64,000 nt of DNA from Defluviimonas salinarum (GCF_026013545.1 NZ_JAPDOG010000003.1:248001-312000); one strand, 5' to 3'; positions 17,627 through 26,413 are shown, counted from the first letter of the stretch. Notes: generated from the letters alone by a model not told the origin. A program made the numbers and translations.

Positions 17627-18103
17627 ATGAAGAAGCATGACGGGAAATCCTCTGCCGCGAGAAAGGCGGCAACGCAGTTCGCAGCCCTGTGCTACCGGCA
17701 GACGAAGAAGAAGGGGGTCGAGATCCTCCTGATCACCAGCCGCGACACCGGGCGCTGGGTCATCCCCAAGGGATGGCCGATGAAAGGCAAGAGCGATGCC
17801 GAAGCGGCTCGCCAGGAGGCGTTCGAGGAAGCCGGCGCCAAGGGCTGGGCCTGCGACCACTGCACCGGGCTCTTCACCTATGACAAGGTCATGGACGACG
17901 GCTCGGTCCAGCCCGTCGTCGTCTCGGTCTTCCCGCTTGAAGTCGAGAAAATGTGCTCCGACTATCCCGAGAAGGGCCAGCGGCGCCGCAAATGGTTCGC
18001 ACCGGCCAAGGCCGCCGCGCGCGTGGACGAGCCCGAATTGAAGGACATGCTCGCGAGTTTCGACCCGTCGAAGCTGAACTGCTGCATCGCCGGAAACGCT
18101 TGA
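17627..18103 (+). CDS. Nudix hydrolase (diphosphoinositol/diadenosine polyphosphate type)
   Basis: 158 residues. The Nudix region is WVIPKGWPMKGKSDAEAA followed by RQEAFEEAGAKG. The core EExG element is intact, but the Arg of the canonical REUXEE stretch is Gln here. The compact N-terminus with ITSRDTGRW resembles DIPP-type enzymes that cleave ApnA or inositol pyrophosphates. Cytoplasmic house-cleaning or signalling role. A 13-bp dyad (CCGAGG-G-CCTCGG, 17607-17619) overlaps the ribosome binding site 7 bp before the ATG. Confidence 0.88.
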   Translation: MKKHDGKSSAARKAATQFAALCYRQTKKKGVEILLITSRDTGRWVIPKGWPMKGKSDAEAARQEAFEEAGAKGWACDHCTGLFTYDKVMDDGSVQPVVVSVFPLEVEKMCSDYPEKGQRRRKWFAPAKAAARVDEPELKDMLASFDPSKLNCCIAGNA

Positions 18104-18153
18104 TTTTTGCGGCGTTCTGCACAAATAGAGCAGTGACTCTTCAGGGTGGGACC

Positions 18154-18582
18154 ATGATCCGCTACGCGCTTTCCTGCGCCGACGACCACAGCTTCGAAAG
18201 CTGGTTCCAGTCCGCCGAGGCCTTCGACCGGCTGCTCGGCGCGGGCATGATTTCCTGCACGGTCTGCGGCTCGACATCGGTCACCAAGACCCTGATGGCC
18301 CCGGCCGTGCGCCCGGCGCGCAAGGCGGCGGCGGTCGAGGCTCCGCTGTCGAAACCCGCGAGCAAGGCCGAGGAGGCGCTTGCCGCGATGCGCCGCCAGA
18401 TCGAGCAGAACTCCGATTATGTCGGCCTCAACTTCGCCGCCGAGGCGCGGGCGATGCACGAGGGCGAGGCGCCGGAACGCTCGATCTACGGCGAGGCGCG
18501 GGTAGAGGATGCCAAGCGCCTGATCGAGGACGGCATCCCGGTCGCGCCCCTGCCCTTCATGCCGGCGCGAAAAACCAACTGA
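18154..18582 (+). CDS. DUF1178 family protein
   Basis: 142 residues. The family pattern is complete: MIRYALSCADDHSFESWF, then ISCTVCGSTSVTKTLMAPAV. The single Cys plus CxxC looks like a zinc ribbon. The C-terminal half is helical with a conserved SDYVG and IYGEA. Function of the family is unknown. The ATG at 18154 gives the conserved N-terminus. It lies 50 bp after the Nudix gene on the same strand; in related genomes these two are often neighbours as far as I recall. Confidence 0.85.
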   Translation: MIRYALSCADDHSFESWFQSAEAFDRLLGAGMISCTVCGSTSVTKTLMAPAVRPARKAAAVEAPLSKPASKAEEALAAMRRQIEQNSDYVGLNFAAEARAMHEGEAPERSIYGEARVEDAKRLIEDGIPVAPLPFMPARKTN

Positions 18583-18621
18583 CGCCCGGCCGTCGTCGGC
18601 GGCGGCGCGATGCCCGCGGGG

Positions 18622-18650
18622 TTTTCCGGCGCCCCGCCTTGGGTTAGGCT
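18622..18650 (+). promoter_or_regulatory. Candidate promoter of the SDR gene
   Basis: TTTTCC (18622-18627), 17-bp spacer, TAGGCT (18645-18650), 57 bp before the SDR start. The same pair of hexamers recurs at 28713-28741. Confidence 0.4.
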
Positions 18651-18707
18651 GAGGCCCAACCCACCTTTCGGCCCGCGCTCGGGGCGGATGATCCAACGGA
18701 AGGGCAG

Positions 18708-19355
18708 ATGCGGATATTGATCACCGGCGCGAACCGGGGCATCGGACGAGCCCTCTTCGACGCCTGCCGGGCGCGCGGTGACGCGGTGATCGGCACGACG
18801 CGCCATGGCGCCGGCGCAGGCTTTCTCACCCTCGACGTGATCGACCCGGCGTCGATCCGGGCGATGGCCGAGGCGTTCGGGGCGGCACCGCTCGACCTGC
18901 TCGTGTGCAATGCCGGGGTCTATCTCGACCGGGGCGAGCACCTCGCGGACGGTTATCCGGCCTCGATCTGGGCCGAGAGCTTCGCCGCCAATGTCACCGG
19001 CGTCTTTTTGACCGTCCAGGCGCTCCTGCCCAATCTCCGCGCCGCGCAGGGCAAGATCGCGATCATCCCCTCGGTGATGGGTTCACAGGCCCGTGCGCCC
19101 GGCGGCAGCTATGTCTACCGCGCCTCCAAGGCCGCCGCCGTCAACCTTGGCCGCAACCTCGCGGCCGATCTCGCGCTCGATAGCATCGCCGTCGGCATCT
19201 ATCACCCGGGCTGGGTCCAGACCGAAATGGGCGGCACCGACGCGGATATCGACGTCGCGACCTCGGTCGACGGGCTGCTGAACCGGTTCGACGCGCTCGG
19301 CGTCGCGACGACCGGCTGCTACGAGGATTACGCCGGACGACCCATTCCCCTGTGA
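18708..19355 (+). CDS. Short-chain dehydrogenase/reductase (SDR)
   Basis: 215 residues. Rossmann NAD(P) loop ITGANRGIG at the N-terminus, NAG in LLVCNAGVYL, and the catalytic Ser...Tyr-xxx-Lys pattern in SVMGSQ...SYVYRASKAAA. Reduces or oxidises an unknown alcohol/carbonyl; similar to C-factor-like SDRs. The stop overlaps a GTG of the next gene (19352), so the two are coupled. Confidence 0.88.
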   Translation: MRILITGANRGIGRALFDACRARGDAVIGTTRHGAGAGFLTLDVIDPASIRAMAEAFGAAPLDLLVCNAGVYLDRGEHLADGYPASIWAESFAANVTGVFLTVQALLPNLRAAQGKIAIIPSVMGSQARAPGGSYVYRASKAAAVNLGRNLAADLALDSIAVGIYHPGWVQTEMGGTDADIDVATSVDGLLNRFDALGVATTGCYEDYAGRPIPL

Positions 19356-19747
19356 CGCGGACAGAACCGACCATGACATTCCGGGACGAGGCGCAAGCCC
19401 TCTTCGACCGCATGGTGACCGCCTATCGCGCCGGCGACGCCAGGGGCTGCGCGGCGCTCTTCACATTGGACGCGGTTCTCCTGTCACCTTACGCGCCCGA
19501 AACGAAGGGACGCGCCGCGATCGAGGCGCTGCACCGCGACTGGACCGCGCCTGGCGGCGCCAAGACGCTGACCGTGATCGAGGCAGGATCGGCCGGCGAC
19601 CTCGGCTGGTGCCTCGTGGCCTATTCCGAGGGCGACGGCTCGGATGACGGCAAGTCGCTGAACCTGCTCAGGCGGCAGGAGGACGGCAGCTGGCTCATCA
19701 GCCATTGCTCGCTGACGAGCGACGATCCGCCGCTGCTCGGGGCTTGA
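19352..19747 (+). CDS. SnoaL/DUF4440-like (NTF2-fold) protein
   Basis: 131 residues from the GTG at 19352, or 124 from the ATG at 19373; the GTG overlaps the SDR stop (GTGA) but neither has a strong ribosome binding site. The sequence has the NTF2-like pattern: FDRMVTAYRAGDARGCAALF, then AVLLSPYAPETKGRAAIEAL, and a C-terminal WLISHCSLTSD strand. Such small cone-shaped proteins act as isomerases, cyclases or ligand binders. Probably co-expressed with the SDR. Confidence 0.8.
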   Translation: MTRTEPTMTFRDEAQALFDRMVTAYRAGDARGCAALFTLDAVLLSPYAPETKGRAAIEALHRDWTAPGGAKTLTVIEAGSAGDLGWCLVAYSEGDGSDDGKSLNLLRRQEDGSWLISHCSLTSDDPPLLGA

Positions 19748-19765
19748 CGCGACGTCGGTCGCCCC

Positions 19766-19794
19766 TTGCCCTTCGCCCAACGCCCGCATAAGAA
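19766..19794 (+). promoter_or_regulatory. Promoter of lysC
   Basis: TTGCCC (19766-19771), 17-bp spacer, TAAGAA (19789-19794), 37 bp upstream of the lysC ATG. Confidence 0.5.
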
Positions 19795-19830
19795 GCGCGC
19801 GACTTGACTCGGGGCGACAGGGGGGCCGGA

Positions 19831-21087
19831 ATGCCGCTTCTCGTGATGAAATTCGGCGGCACCTCGGTGGCCGATCTCGACCGCATCGCCAACGCCGCCG
19901 AAAAGGTCAAGCGCGAGGTCGAGCGCGGCTATGACGTGATCGTCATCGTCTCGGCCATGTCGGGCAAGACCAACGAACTCGTGGGCTGGGTCGAGACGAC
20001 CTCGCATCTCTACGACGCGCGCGAATATGACGCGGTCGTGGCGAGCGGCGAGAACGTGACCGCCGGGCTCATGGCGCTCCGCCTGCAGGAGATGGGCGTC
20101 CCGGCGCGCAGCTGGCAGGGCTGGCAGGTGCCGATCAACACCACCTCGGCCCATTCCTCGGCGCGCTTCGTGTCGATCCCGCGCGAGAACATCGACGCCA
20201 AGTTCGAGGAAGGCTTCAAGGTCGCCGTCGTCGCCGGCTTCCAAGGCCTCAGCGAAGAAGGCCGGATCACCACGCTCGGCCGTGGCGGCTCCGACACCAC
20301 TGCCGTCGCCTTCGCCGCCGCCTTCGGGGCGGAACGCTGCGACATCTATACTGACGTGGACGGGGTCTACACCACCGACCCGCGCATCACCTCGAAGGCC
20401 CGCAAGCTCGACAAGATCGCCTTCGAGGAGATGCTGGAACTGGCCTCGCTCGGCGCCAAGGTCCTGCAGACCCGCTCGGTCGAGCTGGCGATGCGCTACA
20501 AGGTGCGCCTCAGGGTGCTCTCCTCGTTCGAGGAAACCGACGAAAACTCCGGAACCCTGGTCTGTGACGAGGAGGATATCATGGAATCGAAAGCCGTCTC
20601 GGGCGTCGCCTACAGCCGCGACGAAGCCAAGATCACGCTCGTCACGGTCGAGGACCGGCCGGGCATCGCCGCCGGCATCTTCGGCCCCCTCGCCGAAGCC
20701 GGGATCAACGTGGACATGATCGTCCAGAACATCTCGGAGAAGAACTACGAGGGTCACACGATGGCGGTGACCGACATGACCTTCTCCTGCCCGACCAACC
20801 AGGTCGCGCGGGCCCGGAAGGCGCTCGAGGATGCCCGCGCCGCCGGCACCATCGTCTATGACGATCTCGTGGTGGACACCGAGGTCGCCAAGGTCTCGGT
20901 CGTCGGCATCGGCATGCGCTCGCAGTCGGGCGTGGCCTCGCGGATGTTCGCGGCCCTCGCGGCCGAGAACATCAACATCAAGGTCATCGCGACCTCCGAG
21001 ATCAAGGTCTCGGTGCTGATCGACCGCAAGTACATGGAACTTGCGGTGCAGGCGCTGCACGACGCCTTCGCGCTCGAGAAGGCCTGA
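19831..21087 (+). CDS. lysC: Aspartate kinase LysC
   Basis: 418 residues. The kinase domain begins VMKFGGTSVAD and contains the GRGGSDTTAVA nucleotide site; two ACT domains follow from about residue 262. It phosphorylates L-aspartate, the first step to lysine, threonine, methionine and isoleucine, and is normally feedback-inhibited through the ACT domains. The ATG at 19831 has a GGGGG-rich ribosome binding site. An internal ATG at codon 251 (20581) is preceded by GAGGAGG, suggesting a separately made beta subunit. A hairpin follows the stop. Confidence 0.95.
   Translation: MPLLVMKFGGTSVADLDRIANAAEKVKREVERGYDVIVIVSAMSGKTNELVGWVETTSHLYDAREYDAVVASGENVTAGLMALRLQEMGVPARSWQGWQVPINTTSAHSSARFVSIPRENIDAKFEEGFKVAVVAGFQGLSEEGRITTLGRGGSDTTAVAFAAAFGAERCDIYTDVDGVYTTDPRITSKARKLDKIAFEEMLELASLGAKVLQTRSVELAMRYKVRLRVLSSFEETDENSGTLVCDEEDIMESKAVSGVAYSRDEAKITLVTVEDRPGIAAGIFGPLAEAGINVDMIVQNISEKNYEGHTMAVTDMTFSCPTNQVARARKALEDARAAGTIVYDDLVVDTEVAKVSVVGIGMRSQSGVASRMFAALAAENINIKVIATSEIKVSVLIDRKYMELAVQALHDAFALEKA
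20569..20583 (+). promoter_or_regulatory. Internal ribosome binding site and start codon in lysC (beta subunit)
   Basis: GAGGAGG at 20569-20575, five bases before an in-frame ATG at 20581. Translation from here would give a 168-residue product consisting of the two ACT domains, as in alpha2-beta2 aspartokinases of Bacillus and Corynebacterium. Confidence 0.6.
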
Positions 21088-21093
21088 GCGGTC

Positions 21094-21116
21094 CGGCGGC
21101 CCCGGACGGGCCGCCG
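21094..21116 (+). terminator. lysC terminator hairpin
   Basis: CGGCGGCCC (21094-21102) and GGGCCGCCG (21108-21116) form a perfect 9-bp stem with a 5-nt loop, followed by CTTCTCTC. It lies between converging lysC and the cyclase gene. Confidence 0.65.
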
Positions 21117-21143
21117 CTTCTCTCGGCAACCGGACTCCGGCCG

Positions 21144-21632
21144 CTAGAGCCCGAGCTGCTCCATCATCGTCGCGGAATCCATCACGCCCCAATGTTCGGC
21201 GATGCGGCCGTCTTCGATGCGCAGGATGTCGACCGCCTCGATGTTGAAGGTCTTGCCGGTCGCCGGCGCCCCCATGAACGATCCGAGCTGGGACCCGCTG
21301 ACCGCGAAGCGCCAGGTGACCATGTTGCCCTGGGCCACCGTCTGCAGCACCTCGACCCGGAAGTCGGGAAAGGCCTCGGTCATCTCCGCGAGCCCCGCGG
21401 TGAAGCCCGCCGCGTCGGGGGTATGGCCCGGCCAGGGCGCGTGATCGACGAAGCCGGGGCTGAAGAGATCCGTGGCAAGTGCGGCGTCATGCCCGTTCAC
21501 GGCGGTTTCGAACCGGGCGACGAGATCGGTGAGCTGGGTATCGGTCATGGCGGATTCCTCTGCTGGGGATGGCTGGGCGGTAACGAGCGTCACGGCAAGA
21601 ATGCATGACGCGGCGGTTCGATGCACACGCAT
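21144..21632 (-). CDS. Exported SnoaL-like ester cyclase
   Basis: 162 residues. A signal peptide is visible (MRVHRTAASCILAVTLVTAQPSPAEE), so the protein is probably periplasmic, which is unusual for this family. The mature part has the SnoaL/ester-cyclase pattern FSPGFVDHAPWPGHTPDAAGF, FPDFRVEV and EHWGVMD. Family members catalyse aldol cyclisations in polyketide synthesis, but most genomic copies are of unknown role. AGGAGGA lies just upstream of the chosen ATG. Divergent from a LysR gene. Confidence 0.82.
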   Translation of the reverse strand: MRVHRTAASCILAVTLVTAQPSPAEESAMTDTQLTDLVARFETAVNGHDAALATDLFSPGFVDHAPWPGHTPDAAGFTAGLAEMTEAFPDFRVEVLQTVAQGNMVTWRFAVSGSQLGSFMGAPATGKTFNIEAVDILRIEDGRIAEHWGVMDSATMMEQLGL

Positions 21633-21756
21633 CGTTTCCTCCTTTCTCAGGCGGTATCCTGTTGTATCGTTGAGTTTTCTTGTGACCTCTTGGCCTGTGG
21701 TCGAGTATCGCCGACGACGGCACCCGTCGAAAACAAGTGATTTCACCGTTTCGGCA

Positions 21757-21768
21757 TGCAAAAATGCA
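21757..21768. promoter_or_regulatory. TGCA-AAAA-TGCA dyad ahead of a LysR gene
   Basis: An inverted repeat just upstream of the LysR ATG at 21772. It may be an autoregulatory site; low specificity. Confidence 0.25.
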
Positions 21769-21771
21769 GCC

Positions 21772-22647
21772 ATGAACTGGGACGATCTGAAATACGTTCT
21801 CGCGGTGGCCCGCGAAGGCACCCTCGCGGCGGCCGGGCGCAGCCTGCAGGTCGATCCCACCACCGTCGGACGGCGGGTTCTCGCGCTCGAGTCCCAGCTC
21901 GCGACGCGGCTCTTCGACCGGCTCACAGACGGCTACCGGCCGACCGCCGCGGGCGAGATCGCCGTCGCCCAGGCCGAGCAGATGGAGGAAATGGCGCTGT
22001 CGGCCGAGGGCCGGATCCAGGGCCACGACACCCGGGTCGAGGGGCCGGTGCGGCTGACTGCACTCGACGCGATGATCGACGCGCTGATCGTGCCCAACCT
22101 GCCGCGCCTCCTGGCGAAGCATCCGGGGCTCGAACTGACGCTCGCCTCTGGCTTCGACGTCCTGCGCCTGTCGCGCCGTGATGCCGACATCGCGCTGCGC
22201 GTCATGCAGCCAACCGAGCCCGACGCGGTGGGCATCAGGATCGGGCCGACGGCGATGTCGCTCTATTGCGCGGCCGAGAGCGATTTCGGCCCGGCCCCGC
22301 CGGTCATCGGCCTGCCCCGCGAACGCGAGGCGCTCGGGTTCATGCAACTGCTCGCGCGGCACCTGCCGGAGAGCCGGGTGGCGCTGCGCGGCAACACCGA
22401 AGGCCACCTGATCGCGGCGGTGCGCGCGGGGCTCGGCGTGGGGTTCATAGATTGCGTCGTCGCCGATGCCGATCCGAGGCTGCGACGGTGGCGGCCGGAT
22501 ATCGTCGAACGCAGCACGCTCTGGGCGGTGACCCATATCGACATCCACCGGGCGCCCCGCGTTCGCGCGGTGATCGATTTCCTGACCGAACTGCACAATG
22601 AAAAGGCAGACCTCTTCGACGGACGCTGCCCGTTTCCGTCCTGCTAA
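21772..22647 (+). CDS. LysR-family transcriptional regulator
   Basis: 291 residues. N-terminal HTH begins MNWDDLKYVLAVAREGTLAA and continues GRSLQVDPTTVGRRV; the LysR effector domain follows with the typical DADIALRVMQP and GLGVGFIDC segments. The subgroup with MNWDDLKYFL N-termini acts widely in proteobacteria. It is divergent from the exported cyclase across 139 bp and is the likely regulator of it. Confidence 0.87.
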   Translation: MNWDDLKYVLAVAREGTLAAAGRSLQVDPTTVGRRVLALESQLATRLFDRLTDGYRPTAAGEIAVAQAEQMEEMALSAEGRIQGHDTRVEGPVRLTALDAMIDALIVPNLPRLLAKHPGLELTLASGFDVLRLSRRDADIALRVMQPTEPDAVGIRIGPTAMSLYCAAESDFGPAPPVIGLPREREALGFMQLLARHLPESRVALRGNTEGHLIAAVRAGLGVGFIDCVVADADPRLRRWRPDIVERSTLWAVTHIDIHRAPRVRAVIDFLTELHNEKADLFDGRCPFPSC

Positions 22648-22742
22648 CAGTCCCTTGTCCGGCACATCATCAGGTTGTTTCGTTTTCGCTCACGCTGTGC
22701 TCTAACCGGGGCAGGCGCCGCGCAGGGCGTTGAGGAAAGACG

Positions 22743-24989
22743 ATGCCTGACCGTACCGAAAGCGAAAGCCGAAAGCTGCTACGCCGTCTGCGCGACACGC
22801 TCGCCGAGCCCGGCGCCGGGCAGGAAAGGCTCGACCGCATCACCCACCTGATCGCCGATTCGATGCGATCCGAGGTCTGCTCGATCTACCTTTTCCGCGA
22901 TGACGAGACGCTGGAGCTGTGCGCCACCGAAGGCCTGAAGCCGGAATCGGTTCACAAGACCCGGATGCGGCTCGGCGAGGGTCTGGTCGGCCGCGTCGCC
23001 AAGTCCTCGGTGCCGGTCAACACCGCCAACGCGCCCGCAGAGAAGGGTTTCCGCTACATGCCCGAGACCGGCGAGGAGATCTATTCCTCGTTCCTCGGCG
23101 TTCCGATCCAGCGTCTCGGCGAGAAGCTCGGCGTGCTCGTCGTGCAGTCGAAGCAGGCCCGGCTCTTTTCCGACGACGAGATCTACGCGCTCGAGGTCGT
23201 CGCGATGGTGCTGGCCGAGATGACCGAGCTCGGCGCCTTCGTCGGCGAGGGCGAGGCGTTGTCGGCGCTGCACCAGCAGCCGGTGCTCTACAAGGGCGCA
23301 ACCGGCCAGGAGGGCGCGGCCGAGGGAAAGGTCTGGCTGCACGAGCCCCGGGTCGTGATCACCAACCCGGTCGGCGACGATCCGAAGAAGGAACGCGCGC
23401 GCCTCAAGGAGGCGGTCGAGCAGCTCCGGTTCTCGGTCGACGCGATGCTGACCATGACCGACGGTCAGGACAAGGAGCAGAGCCAGGTCCTCGAAGCCTA
23501 CCGGATGTTCGCCAATTCCCGCGGCTGGATGCGGCGGATGGAAGAGGACATCGCCCGCGGCCTCTCGGCCGAGGCAGCGGTGGAGAAGGAGCAGTCGGCG
23601 GCGCGGGCGCGGCTCGAGTCGGTGCCCGACCCCTACCTGCGCGACCGGCTCCATGACCTCGACGACCTGTCGAACCGGCTTCTCAGGATCCTGACCGGAC
23701 AGGGCGCCGATACCGGTGCCGAGATGCCGGAGAACCCGATCCTCGTCGCGCGCAACATCGGCCCGGCCGAGCTTCTCGACTACGGCCGCAAGCTGTCGGG
23801 GATCGTGCTCGAGGAGGGTTCCGTCGGCTCCCACGCCGCCGTGGTCGCCCGCGCGCTCGCGATCCCTCTGGTGATCCATGCCGAACGGATCACCACCGAG
23901 GCGCTGAATGGCGACGCGATCCTCGTCGACGGCGACCAGGGCGTCGTCCACCTGCGCCCAGAGGACACCGTCGCCGCCGCCTTCCGCGACAAGATCGCGA
24001 TGCAGGCCGAGGCGCAGAGCCGCTACGCCTCCTTGCGCGACCTGCCCGCGACCGCGAAATGCGGCACGACGGTCGCGCTGCACATGAACGCGGGGCTGAT
24101 GGCCGACCTGCCCTCGCTCGCCGGTTCCGGCGCCGAGGGGGTGGGCCTCTTCCGCACCGAGCTGCAGTTCCTGATCCGCGCCCATGTGCCGAAGCGGGGC
24201 GAGCTGGCCGACATCTATTCCGGCGTTCTCGATGCCGCGAAGGGCAAGCGCGTGGTGTTCCGCACCCTCGACATCGGCTCGGACAAGGTGCTGCCCTACA
24301 TGAAGCGCGTCGAGGAGCCCAACCCGGCGATGGGCTGGCGCGCGATCCGCGTCGCGCTCGACAAGCCGGGCGTAATGCGGATGCAGCTCCAGGCGCTCCT
24401 GCGCGCGGCCAAGGGCCGGCCGCTCTCGGTCATGTTCCCCTTCATCGCGGAGTTCGACGAGTTCCGCACCGCCCGCCAGATGCTGCTCGACGAGGTCAAG
24501 CGCGAGCGCCAGTTCGGCCACCAGCTGCCCGGCGCGCTCGAGATCGGCGCTATGCTGGAGACGCCGTCGCTCGCCTTCGCGCCGAAGGAGTTCTTCGAGC
24601 TTGCCGATTTCATCTCGATCGGCGGCAACGACCTCAAACAGTTCTTCTTCGCCGCCGACCGCGAGAACGAGCAGGTCCGGCGCCGCTACGACATGCTGAA
24701 CGCGAGCTTCCTTTCGTTCATCCGCCAGATTGTCGCCCGCTGCGAGGAAGCCCGCACCGAGCTGTCGTTCTGCGGCGAGGATGCCGGCCGGCCGATCGAG
24801 GCGCTATGCCTCGCCGCGCTCGGCCTCAGGACGCTGTCGATGCGGCCGGCATCAATCGGTCCGGTCAAGCACCTGATCCGGCGGGTCGACCTCACCGAAC
24901 TGCGCGAGGTGATCGACCGCGAATGCGCGAGCGGCGTCACGAACATCCGCGCCGGCGTGATGAACTGGCTGTCGACGCAGGACATCTGA
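22743..24989 (+). CDS. ptsP: PTS enzyme I-Ntr, phosphoenolpyruvate-protein phosphotransferase PtsP
   Basis: 748 residues. Domains in order: GAF sensor (about residues 1-170), EI N-terminal helices with the phosphorylated His364 in GSVGSHAAVVARAL, and the PEP-binding TIM-barrel with GAEGVGLFRTELQFL, SIGGNDLKQFF and the C-terminal Cys in SFCGEDAGRP. It phosphorylates NPr in the regulatory PTS-Ntr branch that links nitrogen and carbon status to gene control and potassium handling. It lies 1.7 kb downstream of lysC with the cyclase/LysR pair between. Confidence 0.95.
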   Translation: MPDRTESESRKLLRRLRDTLAEPGAGQERLDRITHLIADSMRSEVCSIYLFRDDETLELCATEGLKPESVHKTRMRLGEGLVGRVAKSSVPVNTANAPAEKGFRYMPETGEEIYSSFLGVPIQRLGEKLGVLVVQSKQARLFSDDEIYALEVVAMVLAEMTELGAFVGEGEALSALHQQPVLYKGATGQEGAAEGKVWLHEPRVVITNPVGDDPKKERARLKEAVEQLRFSVDAMLTMTDGQDKEQSQVLEAYRMFANSRGWMRRMEEDIARGLSAEAAVEKEQSAARARLESVPDPYLRDRLHDLDDLSNRLLRILTGQGADTGAEMPENPILVARNIGPAELLDYGRKLSGIVLEEGSVGSHAAVVARALAIPLVIHAERITTEALNGDAILVDGDQGVVHLRPEDTVAAAFRDKIAMQAEAQSRYASLRDLPATAKCGTTVALHMNAGLMADLPSLAGSGAEGVGLFRTELQFLIRAHVPKRGELADIYSGVLDAAKGKRVVFRTLDIGSDKVLPYMKRVEEPNPAMGWRAIRVALDKPGVMRMQLQALLRAAKGRPLSVMFPFIAEFDEFRTARQMLLDEVKRERQFGHQLPGALEIGAMLETPSLAFAPKEFFELADFISIGGNDLKQFFFAADRENEQVRRRYDMLNASFLSFIRQIVARCEEARTELSFCGEDAGRPIEALCLAALGLRTLSMRPASIGPVKHLIRRVDLTELREVIDRECASGVTNIRAGVMNWLSTQDI

Positions 24990-24997
24990 CAACCGAG

Positions 24998-25016
24998 GCG
25001 CGGACCTAACCCGCGC
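24998..25016. terminator. Bidirectional hairpin between ptsP and ecsC-like gene
   Basis: GCGCGG-ACCTAAC-CCGCGC, overlapping the stop codon of the converging minus-strand gene. Confidence 0.45.
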
Positions 25017-25803
25017 GGAGGCGTCTCACGTCCTCGCGGAACGCGGTATCGACCGGCGCGGCCCCGTACCGATCGGCAAGCCGTTTCAGGCCGAACCGGA
25101 CATGCGCCATCTCCTGGTAGTAGGACAGGAAGGCGAGGTTGAGACCCGCGCCTGCCGCCGCCCCGATCACCGGAACCGCCTGGGTTGCGAGCTTGCGCCC
25201 GATCACCGCCGCGAGCGTCGGCGCCACCTGCTGGATGAGCGCCTGCACCGCGCGGCCATTGACCGCGAGCCGCGTGCCGAGAAAGCTCGTGTTGACACCG
25301 TCATCCTCCGCGAGCGGCCCGCCGGCGCCGAAGACCTCGATGCAGACCGCCCGCGTCTCGGCCGAGGCCGGGTCGAAGCCATATTGCCCGGCGACCTTCT
25401 GCATCGCCCCGAAAAACAACGCGATGGTGGCCGGAAGCTCCACCAGCGCCGTACCGAGCCCGCCGACCCCACCGAGCGCCCCGCCCGTCGCGACGGCGGC
25501 GCGGTGGCCCCAGTTGCCCGTGTCCGGCAACGCCCGGTGCGCTCCTACCCGGCCGGCGACCTCGTAGGCACCGGCAAGGATCTCGACCATCCCGGTCTCG
25601 ATCAGGCGGCGCAGGTTCTCCGGCAGGCCGGTCATCCGCGCCTCGATCCGCCCCCCGAAGGCGTTCAGAGCCCGCATCACCGGCCCGTTCGCGCGCTGGA
25701 GCCTGAGCGCCAGCACCGAAATCTCGGCCAGCGCGTCAGGTGGCAGCGCTGTAACCGGCAGTTGCGGCGGCACCGGCTCGGGAAGGGCGGCATCGTTCTT
25801 CAT
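25006..25803 (-). CDS. EcsC family protein
   Basis: 265 residues. The central region has the EcsC pattern: a Gly/Ala-rich hydrophobic stretch (ATGGALGGVGGLGTALVELP) followed by ATIALFFGAMQKVAGQYGFD and AVCIEVF, and a second Gly/Ala stretch (GRKLATQAVPVIGAAAGAG). Named after B. subtilis EcsC, which is encoded with an ABC exporter; the molecular function is unknown. Probably membrane associated through amphipathic segments. Followed upstream by a GNAT gene on the same strand 31 bp away, so the two may be co-transcribed. Confidence 0.82.
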   Translation of the reverse strand: MKNDAALPEPVPPQLPVTALPPDALAEISVLALRLQRANGPVMRALNAFGGRIEARMTGLPENLRRLIETGMVEILAGAYEVAGRVGAHRALPDTGNWGHRAAVATGGALGGVGGLGTALVELPATIALFFGAMQKVAGQYGFDPASAETRAVCIEVFGAGGPLAEDDGVNTSFLGTRLAVNGRAVQALIQQVAPTLAAVIGRKLATQAVPVIGAAAGAGLNLAFLSYYQEMAHVRFGLKRLADRYGAAPVDTAFREDVRRLRAG

Positions 25804-25834
25804 CTTCCAGAGATATGCACCGCTCCGCGCCGCT

Positions 25835-26377
25835 TCAATCGGGCCGCGTCTCCTGGAACTTGGTGACCGTGCCCCTCACCCCGTCCCATGCGCCGGGCTT
25901 GAGTGCCCGGCCGAGCACCCGGTCCGGGTTGGTCGGCGGCGGCATCTCGACACCCTCCAACCTGGCAAAACCGAACCTGCGATAATAGGGCAGATCGCCG
26001 ACGAGAAGCACCCGCTCCCAGCCGAGCCGCGCCGCCTCGGCGAGGCTCTCGTGGATGAGAATGCCGCCCAGCCCCTCGCCCTGGCGGGTCGGGTGGACCG
26101 CGACCGGCCCGAGGAGCAGCACCCGCCGCCCGCCGACGAGGACCGGCCAGTACCGGATCACCGCTGCGAGCGTGCCGTCAACGTCGCGCAGGACGAGGCA
26201 CAGCTCCGCCACCTTCGCGACGCCGTCGCGCAGGCGATAGGAGGACAGCGCCGTCCGCCCAGGCGCGAAGCAGAGGTCGTAAAGCGCCTCCACTTCCCAC
26301 CAGTCCGCCTCGGTCTCCTCCTCGAGCCTGTACAAGCCGCGCCACTCCCCGAATCCGCTGGAAATCGCCCCTAACAT
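25835..26377 (-). CDS. GNAT-family N-acetyltransferase
   Basis: 180 residues. The acetyl-CoA-binding motif is VHPTRQGEGLGGILIHESL (about residues 93-111), with LLLGPVAV before and the LVGDLPYYRRFGF motif after. The latter fits the YhbS-like subgroup. Acetylates an unknown small molecule or protein amine. The start codon at 26377 lies 37 bp from the divergent flavin reductase gene, so the promoters overlap. Confidence 0.86.
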   Translation of the reverse strand: MLGAISSGFGEWRGLYRLEEETEADWWEVEALYDLCFAPGRTALSSYRLRDGVAKVAELCLVLRDVDGTLAAVIRYWPVLVGGRRVLLLGPVAVHPTRQGEGLGGILIHESLAEAARLGWERVLLVGDLPYYRRFGFARLEGVEMPPPTNPDRVLGRALKPGAWDGVRGTVTKFQETRPD

Positions 26378-26413
26378 GCGGGCAGGATCGGTTCAAACCC
26401 TATGAGGTCCGCA

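Noticed and set aside
21088-22742. lysC and ptsP as one operon
   Set aside because: A strong hairpin ends lysC, and a minus-strand gene and a LysR gene lie between them.
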